Notes under the pieces: generated by a model | The model's input: the letters and a program-made list of their open reading frames with translations, nothing else | Told to the model about the DNA's origin: nothing | Database searches by the model: none | Program-made: the position numbers and the translations under genes | Shown here: positions 52,225 through 61,926 of the stretch, piece after piece | Position numbering within the stretch: the stretch's first letter is position 1 | Layout of the letters: each line of letters opens with the position of its first letter | NCBI RefSeq assembly: GCF_947072685.1 | Contig: NZ_CAMTIK010000001.1 | Location: 62,001-126,000, forward strand | Length of the DNA: 64,000 nt | Reading direction: 5' to 3' | Origin: an uncultured Cetobacterium sp. | GTDB taxonomy: Bacteria > Fusobacteriota > Fusobacteriia > Fusobacteriales > Fusobacteriaceae

Positions 52225-52896
52225 GTGAATATTTCAGAAAATATAGATAGAATTTTTAAAGATATTGAACTTCATTCCCCACACCCTGAAAAAGTTGAGC
52301 TTATTGCTGTTACTAAATATGTGGATTCTGAAACCATTAAAAACGTTTTAAAGGGTGGAGCTAAAAATTTAGGAGAAAATAGAGTTCAAATTATAACTAA
52401 AAAAAACTGTGAACTTTTAGATTTTCCAATAGAAAAAAAATGGCATTTTATAGGCAATCTTCAAAAAAATAAAGTTAAATACATAGCTTCTTTTATCGAT
52501 ATGATTCACTCTGTGAATAAACTATCTCTTGCACAAGAGATTGACAAAAGAGCCCTAGAACACGGCAAAAAAATTGATATTTTATTAGAGATAAATCTCT
52601 TTGAAGAAGAAACTAAAGAGGGGTATAACTATTTAGAGCTTCTTCATGATATCCCAGCACTTCTAGATCTTGAAAATATCAATATAAAAGGACTTATGAC
52701 CATGGCTCCATATACTGATAATGAAGACTTTATTAGATCTGGCTTTAGAAAAATTAAAGAGCTCAGAGATGAACTAAACAAACTTTATTTCAATGATACT
52801 TTGACTGAACTATCTATGGGGATGAGCAATGACTATAAAATCGCCCTCGAAGAAGGTGCAACTCTGATCAGAGTAGGTAGTAAAATATTCGAATAA
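52225..52896 (+). CDS. YggS/PROSC-family PLP homeostasis protein (GTG start)
   Basis: ELIAVTKYVDSETIKNVLKGGAKNLGENRVQ, WHFIGNLQKNKVKYIA, LSMGMSNDYKIALEEGATLIRVGSKIF. Confidence 0.94.
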   Translation: MNISENIDRIFKDIELHSPHPEKVELIAVTKYVDSETIKNVLKGGAKNLGENRVQIITKKNCELLDFPIEKKWHFIGNLQKNKVKYIASFIDMIHSVNKLSLAQEIDKRALEHGKKIDILLEINLFEEETKEGYNYLELLHDIPALLDLENINIKGLMTMAPYTDNEDFIRSGFRKIKELRDELNKLYFNDTLTELSMGMSNDYKIALEEGATLIRVGSKIFE

Positions 52897-52915
52897 ACTA
52901 ACAATGGAGGTTACA

Positions 52916-53425
52916 ATGAAAATTACTAAATTTAAAAATGCTTTTAAAGATTTTACTGATAGTGTTGGACTTACTTTTGACCCTGATGAAAACTCTTATG
53001 AAGAGTTCCAAGAGGATGAAGGTTTAACTAGTCCTGTTCCCAGTATTAGGACAACATCTAAAGAAGAGGTTAGCGCCCCTTTTATAAATAACGCTGTTCC
53101 AAGAGCTGAGAGTAAAACCGTTGTTAATGGTTCTCAAGAGGATTGCCAAACTATATTTGTAAATCCTAAAAGTTTTGCTGAATGTAAAAAAATAGCAGAC
53201 TATATAAAAAATGACAAAGTGGTAACATTAAATCTAGAAAATGTAAATGGTAAAGATGCTCAGAGAATCCTAGATTTTCTAAGTGGAGCTATCAATATAA
53301 AAGAAGCTAAATGGATTCCTATAAGTAAAAATGTTTTTACTTCTGTTCCTAAAAATATTAACTTCTTCTATGATGGAAAAAATGATCTAAGACAAAATAC
53401 TTTTTTAGATATTGACCACGAATAA
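52916..53425 (+). CDS. sepF: SepF-like cell division protein
   Basis: C-terminal SepF domain (IFVNPKSFAECKKIADYIKNDKVVTLNLENVNGKDAQRILDFLSGAI); downstream of yggS. Start ATG 52916 after GGAGG. Confidence 0.92.
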   Translation: MKITKFKNAFKDFTDSVGLTFDPDENSYEEFQEDEGLTSPVPSIRTTSKEEVSAPFINNAVPRAESKTVVNGSQEDCQTIFVNPKSFAECKKIADYIKNDKVVTLNLENVNGKDAQRILDFLSGAINIKEAKWIPISKNVFTSVPKNINFFYDGKNDLRQNTFLDIDHE

Positions 53426-53442
53426 TAAGTGGAGGTTTAATT

Positions 53443-54435
53443 ATGAAAGCATTAGCACTTTTTTCTGGAGGACTGGACAGTGCTCTGGCAATAAAAGTTA
53501 TAAAAGATCAAGGAATTGAAGTTATAGCTCTTAACTTTGTATCTCATTTCTTTGGTGGAAAAAATGAAAAAGCTGAAAATATGGCAAAACAGTTGGGTGT
53601 TCAACTTGAGTATGTCAACTTCAGTAATGTTCACACTGATATTCTCAAAAATCCTGTACATGGTCGTGGAAAAAACATGAATCCTTGTATTGATTGTCAT
53701 GCACTTATGTTTAAAACTGCTGGCGATCTTATGGAGAAATTCGGGGCATCTTTTATTATATCTGGAGAAGTTCTTGGACAAAGACCTATGTCTCAAAACT
53801 ATCAAGCTCTTGAAAAAGTAAAAGCTCTTTCTCCTGGGCTTGAAAACCTTATTGTTAGACCTCTTTCTGCTAAACTTTTACCAGAAAGTACTCCTGAAAA
53901 ATTAGGTTGGGTTGATAGATCTAAACTTCTTGATATTCAAGGAAGAAGCAGAAAAGTACAGATGGAGCTTATGGAAAATTATGGAATCGTTGATTATCCA
54001 ACTCCTGGTGGTGGATGCCTTTTAACAGATCCTGGTTACTCTAAGAGACTTAGAATTCTTGAGCAAGATGGACTTCTTGAGGATGAGAACTCAAATCTTT
54101 TCCATCTTTTAAAAATAGGTAGATTCTTTAGATTTGAAAAAGGAAAATATTTGATTGTTGGAAGAGAGGAACAAGATAATTTAAAAATTGATGATTACAA
54201 AAGTTACGGTTCTATGTTTATTAGAGGTAAAGAGGTTCCAGGACCTCATATAGTTGCATATGGTCAACTTTCAAGTGAAGAGATCGATTTTGCTCTTAAT
54301 CTGTTCTCTAGATATTCTAAAGCCAAAGGAACTGAGGAAATTACTTTCCTTGCAAATGGGGAGGATGTTACAATCCCTGCTGTTAATTTTGACAAATTAA
54401 ATGAACAGATTAAACTTTATCAAATTGTTATGTAA
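53443..54435 (+). CDS. PP-loop ATPase of the MnmA/ThiI-like (tRNA thiolation-type) superfamily with C-terminal extension
   Basis: N-terminal ALFSGGLDSALAIKVIKDQGIEVIALNF PP-loop; NPCIDCHALMF CxxC; PTPGGGCLLTDPGYSKRL. Confidence 0.8.
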   Translation: MKALALFSGGLDSALAIKVIKDQGIEVIALNFVSHFFGGKNEKAENMAKQLGVQLEYVNFSNVHTDILKNPVHGRGKNMNPCIDCHALMFKTAGDLMEKFGASFIISGEVLGQRPMSQNYQALEKVKALSPGLENLIVRPLSAKLLPESTPEKLGWVDRSKLLDIQGRSRKVQMELMENYGIVDYPTPGGGCLLTDPGYSKRLRILEQDGLLEDENSNLFHLLKIGRFFRFEKGKYLIVGREEQDNLKIDDYKSYGSMFIRGKEVPGPHIVAYGQLSSEEIDFALNLFSRYSKAKGTEEITFLANGEDVTIPAVNFDKLNEQIKLYQIVM

Positions 54436-54438
54436 TTT

Positions 54439-54475
54439 TAAATGGTTAGGATTTTGTCTTAACCATTTTTTTTAA
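54439..54475 (+). terminator. Intrinsic terminator downstream of PP-loop ATPase gene
   Basis: AAATGGTTAGGA-ttttg-TCTTAACCATTTTTTTTAAT. Confidence 0.82.
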
Positions 54476-54558
54476 TATTTTATTTTATTTTATAAAAAAA
54501 CAGTATATAATAGCTTTGTGTTAACATATACTAAATAATTGTTAAGGAGGGGACAAAT

Positions 54559-55482
54559 ATGAAATTGTCCAGTTATCTTTCAGAAGATAAAATTATTCCA
54601 AATTTAAAAGGTAATAATTTTGAGGAGCTTGTGTCTAATCTTGTAGATGAAATTTCTAAAGTTAATAAACAAGTTAAAAGCGAAAGAGCTATTATGAAAA
54701 AAGCTATTATGAAAAGAGAGGAAGAAGCATCAACTTATATGGGCTGCGGTATTGCTATTCCCCATGCTAGATTGGAGTATTTTGATGATATCGTTGTGGC
54801 TATAGGTTTTCCTGAAAAACCTATTTTTATGAAAACTCTAGGTGATAAAACAGAAGAGGTTAAAGTTGTCATTCTTATTCTTGCTGATGTTTTAAAAAAT
54901 AAAAACATTTTAAAAATTATGTCTGGTATTTCTAGACTTTGTTTAAAAAACAAAGCTGTTTTAGATGAAATTTTAACTTATAAGTCAGCTGAAAAAACTA
55001 TTGAAATTCTCGATAAAACAAAAATTGAAATCGATCACAATATTATTGCTGAAGATTTATACACACACACTCCATCTCCAGCTAAAGTTACAAACACTTT
55101 GGAAGATATCGCTAAAAGAATTATTATTGAAAAAGTTAGTGGTATTCCTGTAGTTGACAATAACAATAATTTTTTAGGGGAGATTACGGAAAGAGAGCTT
55201 ATTGCTTTTGGAATGCCAAAACATACAACTCTTTTAAATGATTTAAGTTTTCTTACAATCGGTGAACCTTTTGAGAACTATTTAGTAAATGAAAAAACAA
55301 TGACTATTAGAGATTTATATCGAACTGAAGGGGTTGTTACTATCGATAAAGAAGCCTCTCTTATGGAGATTTCGTATCTTTTTATAAATCGTGGTGTAAC
55401 AAGAATATATGTTATTGAAAATAATAAGTACTTAGGAATTATTTTAAGATCAGATATCATAAAAAAAATACTACATATTTAA
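54559..55482 (+). CDS. PTS fructose-type EIIA domain fused to a CBS-domain pair
   Basis: EIIA active-site region YMGCGIAIPHARLEYFDDIVVAIG; C-terminal tandem CBS (KVSGIPVVDNNNNFLGEITEREL; INRGVTRIYVIENNKYLGIILRSDII). Confidence 0.85.
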   Translation: MKLSSYLSEDKIIPNLKGNNFEELVSNLVDEISKVNKQVKSERAIMKKAIMKREEEASTYMGCGIAIPHARLEYFDDIVVAIGFPEKPIFMKTLGDKTEEVKVVILILADVLKNKNILKIMSGISRLCLKNKAVLDEILTYKSAEKTIEILDKTKIEIDHNIIAEDLYTHTPSPAKVTNTLEDIAKRIIIEKVSGIPVVDNNNNFLGEITERELIAFGMPKHTTLLNDLSFLTIGEPFENYLVNEKTMTIRDLYRTEGVVTIDKEASLMEISYLFINRGVTRIYVIENNKYLGIILRSDIIKKILHI

Positions 55483-55502
55483 ATATATTGTTGGAGGTTT
55501 AT

Positions 55503-55871
55503 GTGGCTTATTTTATAAAAAATGTAGTTTTTGCTACAGGATTAACAGAACATACAATTCGATATTATGAAAAATGTGGTTTATTAGTTAATATATCTAG
55601 AAACAAAAATGGTGTAAGAGTTTTTACAGATGATGATATCTTTTGGATTGAAATTATTAAATGTCTAAAAAATACCGGTATGAAAATAGAAGATATAAAA
55701 TCCATTGTAGATTTAAGTCTTGAGGGTGATCATACCTGTGAAGAAAGAAAAAATATACTGCTCCAGCATAGAAAAAATATACTTGAACAGATTGAGGATC
55801 TTTATAAAAATTTGAATAAATTGGATTTAAAAATAGCATGGTATGATGATAAAGAAAACTCTTGTAAATAA
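55503..55871 (+). CDS. MerR-family transcriptional regulator (GTG start)
   Basis: MerR HTH (FATGLTEHTIRYYEKCGLLVNISRNKNGVRVFTDDDIFWIEIIKCLKNTGMKIEDIKSIV). GTG at 55503 after TTGGAGG. Confidence 0.88.
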   Translation: MAYFIKNVVFATGLTEHTIRYYEKCGLLVNISRNKNGVRVFTDDDIFWIEIIKCLKNTGMKIEDIKSIVDLSLEGDHTCEERKNILLQHRKNILEQIEDLYKNLNKLDLKIAWYDDKENSCK

Positions 55872-55875
55872 TTTC

Positions 55876-55906
55876 TTGACTTAGAGTTAACTCTAAGGTA
55901 TATAGT
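55876..55906 (+). promoter_or_regulatory. MerR-type promoter/operator of the alcohol dehydrogenase gene
   Basis: TTGACT (55876-55881), 19-nt spacer containing most of a perfect 18-bp palindrome CTTAGAGTTAACTCTAAG (55880-55897), TATAGT (55901-55906). Confidence 0.8.
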
Positions 55907-55940
55907 TTCCATATAACGAAAAAATTTGGAGGATGATATT

Positions 55941-57098
55941 ATGTTAAATTTTGATTTTTATAACCCTACTCGTATAGTTTTTGGAAAAGATACTCTTAAT
56001 CAATTAGATTCACTAGTTCCAAAGGATGCTAGAGTTCTTATTACTTATGGAGGAGGTTCTGTTAAAAAATTTGGTACTTTAGAAACTGTCTTAAAAAACC
56101 TTCCAAATAGAGATGTTTTTGAATTTGGTGGAATTGAACCTAACCCTCAATTTGATACCTTAATGAAAGCTGTTGAAATTGTAAAAGAAAAAAATATAGA
56201 TTTTTTACTAGCTGTAGGTGGAGGTTCTGTTATGGACGGAACTAAATTTATAGCACTTGCTGCTAACTATTCTGGAGATGCCCTAGACCTTTTAACTCCA
56301 GAGTTTGAACTTGCTCCTGTTGATAGAGCTACTCCTATGGGAACTGTTGTTACTCTTCCTGCTACTGGATCTGAAATGAATAACGGTGCTGTTATCAGTC
56401 ATAAAAATATAAAAGTTCCTGTTTTTAGTATGTTCACTTTCCCTAAGTTCTCGATTTTGGACCCTACCCTTACATTTACTCTACCTAAAACTCAAGTAGC
56501 TAATGGAATTGTAGATACATTCATACATACTGTTGAGCAATATGTGACATATCCTGTAGATGCTAGATTCCAAGATAGAACTGCTGAAGGAATTTTACAG
56601 ACTTTAATTGAAGTTGGAAAAACTACTTTAGATGACCCTGAAAATTATGATGCTAGAGCTAATTTAGTTTGGTGTGCTACAATGGCTTTAAATGGTCTTA
56701 TCGGTGCTGGTGTCCCTCAAGACTGGACTACACATATGATTGGTCATGAAATTACAGCTATATTTGGTATAGACCATGCTAAGACTCTGGCAATACTACA
56801 GCCTGCTATATGGGAAGTTAGAAAAGAACAGAAGAGAAAAAAACTTATCCAATATGCTGAACGTGTTTGGCATATCTGTGAAGAAGATGAAGATAAGAAA
56901 ATTGATCTAGCTATAAATAAGACTCGTGAATTCTTTGAAAGCTTAGGAATGAAAACTCATCTTTCAGATTTTAATATCACAGAAGATAAATTTGATGATA
57001 TTCTTAAATCTTTAGAACATAACAAAAGAACTGCACTATCTGAAACTGGAGATTTAAGTTTAAAAATTAGTAGAGAAATTCTTGAAAAAGCATTATAA
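55941..57098 (+). CDS. Iron-containing alcohol dehydrogenase (BdhA/YqhD-like)
   Basis: FDFYNPTRIVFGKDTLNQLDSLVP, GGGSVMDGTKFIALAA, LPATGSEMNNGAVISH. Start ATG 55941 after GGAGGATGATATT. Confidence 0.93.
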   Translation: MLNFDFYNPTRIVFGKDTLNQLDSLVPKDARVLITYGGGSVKKFGTLETVLKNLPNRDVFEFGGIEPNPQFDTLMKAVEIVKEKNIDFLLAVGGGSVMDGTKFIALAANYSGDALDLLTPEFELAPVDRATPMGTVVTLPATGSEMNNGAVISHKNIKVPVFSMFTFPKFSILDPTLTFTLPKTQVANGIVDTFIHTVEQYVTYPVDARFQDRTAEGILQTLIEVGKTTLDDPENYDARANLVWCATMALNGLIGAGVPQDWTTHMIGHEITAIFGIDHAKTLAILQPAIWEVRKEQKRKKLIQYAERVWHICEEDEDKKIDLAINKTREFFESLGMKTHLSDFNITEDKFDDILKSLEHNKRTALSETGDLSLKISREILEKAL

Positions 57099-57110
57099 TA
57101 TTCCTAACAG

Positions 57111-57133
57111 GCTGAGAATAATATTCTCAGCCA
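57111..57133. repeat. Perfect hairpin between ADH and GltD-like genes (possible weak terminator/processing hairpin)
   Basis: GGCTGAGAATA-ATATTCTCAGCC inverted repeat, poor T-tract. Confidence 0.65.
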
Positions 57134-57152
57134 TTTTAAAGAGGTGATGTTT

Positions 57153-58385
57153 TTGAATACTAACTTAATGGAGGAAGCAAATAGATGTTTAAATTGCAAG
57201 AAACCCCTTTGCAAGATTCACTGCCCTATTTCAACCGATATTCCAAATATTATAAACTTGTTTAAAGAAAATAAACTTGAAGAAGCTGGAGATCTTTTAT
57301 TTAAAAATAATCCACTATCTATATTCTGTGCAATTCTTTGTCCTCATGAAAATCAATGTAGCGGACACTGCATAAAAGGAATAAAAGGCACTCCTGTCGA
57401 TTTTCCTGCAATAGAAAAAGAGATTTCTTCTAAATATCTAGCTTCTCTTCCTTTAGAGAAACAAGAGCAAAAAAATGATAGTATTGCTATCATTGGTGGT
57501 GGTCCAGCCGGAATTACCGCTGCTATACTACTTGCTAAAGAGGGGTTTAAAGTTACAATTTTTGAAGCGTTTTCTAAATTAGGTGGCGTTTTAAGATATG
57601 GAATTCCTAAATTTAGACTTTCAAGAGAACTTATTGATACTTTTGAAACTTATCTTTTAAATCTAGGAATAAAAATAAAATATAATACTTTAGTTGGTCC
57701 CACTCATACTATTCAAAATCTTAAGGATGATGGATTTAAATATATCATCATATCTACAGGGGTTTGGAATCCTAAGCCTATGGGCATTAAAGGTGAAACT
57801 AAAGGGGATGTTCACTATGCTATCAACTATTTAATCTCACCTGAATCATATCATTTAGGTGACAATGTACTTGTTATTGGTGGTGGAAATGTAGCTATGG
57901 ATGCTGCAAGAACAGCTAAAAGAATGGGAAGTAATGTAACTATTATGTATAGAAGAGGCGAAGAGGATATGCCTGCTACTAAAGTAGAGATTGCTGAAAC
58001 TAAAGAGGATGGTGTCGATTTTAAATTTTATCTAGCTCCTAAAGAGATTTTAGATGATTTGATGATTTTCTTAAGAACTGAATCATTTACCGATGAAAAT
58101 GGAAATAGAAAACTTATCACTCTTAATGATAGTGATGTGGCTTTCCCTTATACATCTATAATTGTTGCTGTAAGCCAAGGCCCTAAAAAAAATATTGTCC
58201 TTTCTGAAAATAGAGTCAGTACTGATAAATGGGGTACTGTTGTAGTTGACGACACATTTGAGACCTCTTTAGAAAATGTTTTTTCTTGTGGTGATGTGGT
58301 TACTGGTCCTAAAACAGTTGTAGCTGCTGTGAATGATGCTAAAATTGTCGTGGCTAATATTTTAAAAAAAAATAATACTATATAA
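57153..58385 (+). CDS. Glutamate synthase small-chain (GltD)-like FAD/NAD(P)H oxidoreductase
   Basis: N-terminal Cys-rich Fer4_20-like domain (RCLNCKKPLCKIHCPISTDIPNII), double Rossmann motifs (AIIGGGPAGITAAILLAKEGFKVTIFEA, VLVIGGGNVAMDAARTAKRMG). Probable TTG start at 57153 after GAGGTGATGTTT. Confidence 0.88.
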   Translation: MNTNLMEEANRCLNCKKPLCKIHCPISTDIPNIINLFKENKLEEAGDLLFKNNPLSIFCAILCPHENQCSGHCIKGIKGTPVDFPAIEKEISSKYLASLPLEKQEQKNDSIAIIGGGPAGITAAILLAKEGFKVTIFEAFSKLGGVLRYGIPKFRLSRELIDTFETYLLNLGIKIKYNTLVGPTHTIQNLKDDGFKYIIISTGVWNPKPMGIKGETKGDVHYAINYLISPESYHLGDNVLVIGGGNVAMDAARTAKRMGSNVTIMYRRGEEDMPATKVEIAETKEDGVDFKFYLAPKEILDDLMIFLRTESFTDENGNRKLITLNDSDVAFPYTSIIVAVSQGPKKNIVLSENRVSTDKWGTVVVDDTFETSLENVFSCGDVVTGPKTVVAAVNDAKIVVANILKKNNTI

Positions 58386-58428
58386 ATTAAAACAGGAGGC
58401 ATTTTATTTGCCCTCCTGTTTTAATTTA
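58386..58428. terminator. Bidirectional intrinsic terminator between convergent gltD-like and pyrE
   Basis: ATTAAAACAGGAGGCA-ttttatt-TGCCCTCCTGTTTTAAT. Confidence 0.85.
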
Positions 58429-59052
58429 TTATCTTCCCCAAGTATCTGGAGTTTTATTCCATTTTAGAGCTATTTCTGCCTCTTCAGAATCTAAATAGTT
58501 CTCCTCTGTAGCAACCTCTACCAATGAGGCAAAGTTCGAAAGTGTTATCCAAGAAATATCATCTGCCGAGAAATTTTTATATGCCTTTTCAAACTCATAT
58601 GAGAATATTGCTAGAACTTCAACTTCGATAGCACCTGCTTCTCTTGCAGCCGCAACTGCTTTTATAGAACTTCCTCCTGTTGAAATAAGATCCTCTATTA
58701 TGATTACTTTCTTCCCAGCAAAGTCAGCTCCTTCTATTTGTCTTCCAGCACCATGAGCCTTCTTTTCCCCTCTTATGTAAGCCATTGGAATATGCATCTC
58801 TTGAGCTATAAATGCCGCCCAAGGAATTCCTGCTGTTGCAGTTCCAGCTACAATATCGAAATCTTTCTCTTTTAAAACCTCTATAAATGCATCTACTACA
58901 ACTTGTCTTTCTTTTGGAAATCCTATCATTTTTCTATTATCACAATAAATTGGACTCTTAATTCCTGATACAAATGTAAACGGTTCCTTTACATTTAATC
59001 TCACTGCCTCTGTTCCTAATAATGATTTTGCTATATCTTTTGCTCTAGACAT
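58429..59052 (-). CDS. pyrE: Orotate phosphoribosyltransferase
   Basis: PRPP motif (KVIIIEDLISTGGSSIKAVAAAREAGA). Confidence 0.96.
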   Translation of the reverse strand: MSRAKDIAKSLLGTEAVRLNVKEPFTFVSGIKSPIYCDNRKMIGFPKERQVVVDAFIEVLKEKDFDIVAGTATAGIPWAAFIAQEMHIPMAYIRGEKKAHGAGRQIEGADFAGKKVIIIEDLISTGGSSIKAVAAAREAGAIEVEVLAIFSYEFEKAYKNFSADDISWITLSNFASLVEVATEENYLDSEEAEIALKWNKTPDTWGR

Positions 59053-60247
59053 TATAACTCACTCCTCTTCCATTTTTATTCATAAATTCTTTCCCATCAT
59101 AAACCATTTCACCTCTAACAAAAGTTGCTAAAATTTTCCCTCCACCAACTATCTCGTTATAAGGTGTCCACCCACATTTTGAAACTACATTCTCATTCTT
59201 TATTACTTCTTTATTTTTCAAATCTACTACAACAAAATCTGCATCAAATCCTATTTCAATTTTTCCTTTTCCCACTATTCCAAATATTTTTGCTGGATTC
59301 TCAGACATAACCTCTTGTAGCTTTTTCATATCTATTTTTTTATTTAGCTCCTTTAGCATCATGACCAAAGAATTCTCTACTCCTGGTATCCCATAAGTTC
59401 TTTTAGATTTTTTTTCTTCCAAGGTATGTGGTGCATGATCTGTTCCAATAGTATCTATTGTTCCATCTTGTATCCCTATCCATAAAGCTTCATTGTCCTC
59501 TTTTGTTTTCAGCTCAGGCTTCATTAAAAGTAGATTATTTACATGAGATTCATTTAAAAATAAATGGTGAGGTGCTACTTCACCATAAACTTTAACTCCC
59601 TCTCCTTTTGCTTTTCTAAGAAGTTCAACTTCTGAAGCCTTTGAAAGATGACATAGATATAATGGCTTTTTAAATTTTTTAGCTAACTCTATAGCTTTTT
59701 CAACCATCTCTTCTTCAGCATGAACTGAAACTATTTTTGATTCTCTAAAAAGATTTTCTAAAATTTTCTCCTCTTCGACAAGCATATCCCCAGTTGACAT
59801 ATTTAAAAATATTTTCGTAGATGCAACTCTATCTCTTACTCTTTTTATTTCTGAACTATTATCTATTCTGCTTCCCCCAAAGTGAAAACCATAATCCACA
59901 TAACTTCTTCCCTTAGAATTGCTCTCTTTATCTTTCAATACCTCTTCAGTCGTAGTGTTTGGAACTGTATTTGGCATATCTATAAAAGTTGTTACTCCAC
60001 CTTTTGCACAAGCCATACTTCCGGTTTCAAAATCCTCTTTATAACAAAGCCCTGGATCTCTCATATGAGTATGTGCATCTATTATCCCTGGAAGCAACCA
60101 ATTCCCATCCACATCCACTACCTCTTCTATATCCAACTCTTCTATATCAGAGCAATTATAAACTTTAGTTATTTTTCCATTTTCTACTAATATATCCTTT
60201 ACCTCTTCAACTCCTTGATATAGAAGTTTACAGTTTTTTATTAGCAT
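59045..60247 (-). CDS. pyrC: Dihydroorotase (class I)
   Basis: LLPGIIDAHTHMRDPGLCYKEDFETGSMACAKGGVTTFIDMPNTVP; GTDHAPHTLEEK. Confidence 0.95.
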   Translation of the reverse strand: MLIKNCKLLYQGVEEVKDILVENGKITKVYNCSDIEELDIEEVVDVDGNWLLPGIIDAHTHMRDPGLCYKEDFETGSMACAKGGVTTFIDMPNTVPNTTTEEVLKDKESNSKGRSYVDYGFHFGGSRIDNSSEIKRVRDRVASTKIFLNMSTGDMLVEEEKILENLFRESKIVSVHAEEEMVEKAIELAKKFKKPLYLCHLSKASEVELLRKAKGEGVKVYGEVAPHHLFLNESHVNNLLLMKPELKTKEDNEALWIGIQDGTIDTIGTDHAPHTLEEKKSKRTYGIPGVENSLVMMLKELNKKIDMKKLQEVMSENPAKIFGIVGKGKIEIGFDADFVVVDLKNKEVIKNENVVSKCGWTPYNEIVGGGKILATFVRGEMVYDGKEFMNKNGRGVSYNV

Positions 60248-60966
60248 ACCCCTGCCTCTTTCATCCCCTCTTCAATTTCTACTAAAATCATTTCTGCTGC
60301 CTTTACAGGATTCTCGTTTTTAGTTACAGGTCTTCCTACAACTAAATAATCACATCCATTTACTATAGCATCTTTTGGAGTCATTATTCTCTCTTGATCA
60401 TCAGCTACCGACCATTTAGGTCTTACTCCTGGACAAACAGTTTTAAAGCTTTTTCCACAAAGTTCTTTTATAGCTTTAGCTTCCCAAGGTGAACAAACTA
60501 TTCCGTCCATTCCAGCTTTTTTTGTTAATTTAGCTAAATTTAAAGCTAACTCTTTTAATGATAGCTGACTTTGAAAAGTTTCTTTTACTCCCTCTTCAGA
60601 AAAACTTGTTAAAATAGTTACAGCTATTGAGAGTATCTCAGGATTTATCTCTTTTACTTTTTTTGCAACTGATTCCATCATCGCTCTACCACCACTTGCA
60701 TGTACATTGAACATAAATACATTTTGTTTTGCAGCAAATAAAGATGCCATAGTTGTTGTGTTTGGTATATCATGAAACTTTAAATCCAAGAAAACTTTTT
60801 TTCCTCTCTCAGTTAAGTAATCCACCATCTCTCCTTTTGAGTTTAAAAAAAGTTCCAATCCAACTTTATAAAAAGATACTGTTTCCCCTAATATTTCTAC
60901 TATCTTTTTTGCATCCTCCATATTTGAATAATCTAAAGCTATTATCAATCTATCTTTAACGTTCAT
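60241..60966 (-). CDS. pyrF: Orotidine 5'-phosphate decarboxylase
   Basis: RLIIALDYSNMEDAKKIVE, VFLDLKFHDIPNTT, CPGVRPKW. Confidence 0.96.
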   Translation of the reverse strand: MNVKDRLIIALDYSNMEDAKKIVEILGETVSFYKVGLELFLNSKGEMVDYLTERGKKVFLDLKFHDIPNTTTMASLFAAKQNVFMFNVHASGGRAMMESVAKKVKEINPEILSIAVTILTSFSEEGVKETFQSQLSLKELALNLAKLTKKAGMDGIVCSPWEAKAIKELCGKSFKTVCPGVRPKWSVADDQERIMTPKDAIVNGCDYLVVGRPVTKNENPVKAAEMILVEIEEGMKEAGVC

Positions 60967-60989
60967 TTTTTCCTCCAGTTTTCTATCTA

Positions 60990-61913
60990 TTATTTTTGAT
61001 GTGCTACTCCTACAATCTCTTGTATATTTTCTAAAGCATTCTCTTCACAGAATTTTTCCAAGCCCTCTTTTATTTCTACAGGTAAAATTGGATTACTGAA
61101 CAACCCTGTCCCTAATGATACCATTGTTGCCCCTGCCATCATAAACTCTATAGCATCTTCCGTAGATGATATCCCGCCCATACCAACAACAGGTATCTTA
61201 ATATTTTGTGAGACTTGATAAACCATTCTAAGAGCTACTGGCTTCACTGCTGGTCCTGAAAATCCACCAAAAGTATTTCCTAAAATTGGTTTTCTTGTTT
61301 TTATATCTATTGCCATCCCTAAAAGAGTATTTATAAGGGATACAGCATCTGCTCCATTGGCTTCTACGACTCTAGCTATATTAACAATATCTGTCACATT
61401 TGGTGACAATTTTACTATCAAGGGTTTTGTTGTTACGGCTCTAACTGCTTTTGTTACAGCTCCTGCGACATCTGGATTTGCTCCAAAAGCCATCCCCCCA
61501 TCTTTTACATTTGGACAAGATATATTTAACTCAATCATATCTACTTCCTCAATTTTTTCAACTCTTTTTGCTATCTCTACATACTCCTCTATAACTTTTC
61601 CGTTTATATTTACAATTATTGGACACTCTATTCCTGACGTCTTGATATTTTTTACGATTACATTTTCAAAATAGTCTACACCTGGATTTTCAAGTCCTAC
61701 ACAATTTAACATTCCACCTGGTGTTTCTGCTATTCTTGTCCCATAATTCCCATCTCTTGCTTCCATTGTTATTCCCTTTACAACTATTCCACCTAAAACA
61801 TTGGGATCAAAATAATCTTTATACTCCATTCCAAATCCAAAGCATCCCGAAGATGTTACCATCGGATTTTTAAACTCCATTCCTAAAAAATTTGTTTTTA
61901 ATCTATTCATCAA
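60990..61913 (-). CDS. pyrD: Dihydroorotate dehydrogenase (class 1B catalytic subunit)
   Basis: ELNISCPNVKDGGMAFG, KPLIVKLSPNVTDI, GGFSGPAVKPVALRMVYQ; next to pyrK. Confidence 0.95.
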   Translation of the reverse strand: MMNRLKTNFLGMEFKNPMVTSSGCFGFGMEYKDYFDPNVLGGIVVKGITMEARDGNYGTRIAETPGGMLNCVGLENPGVDYFENVIVKNIKTSGIECPIIVNINGKVIEEYVEIAKRVEKIEEVDMIELNISCPNVKDGGMAFGANPDVAGAVTKAVRAVTTKPLIVKLSPNVTDIVNIARVVEANGADAVSLINTLLGMAIDIKTRKPILGNTFGGFSGPAVKPVALRMVYQVSQNIKIPVVGMGGISSTEDAIEFMMAGATMVSLGTGLFSNPILPVEIKEGLEKFCEENALENIQEIVGVAHQK

Positions 61914-61926
61914 TAAGCACCCCTTT

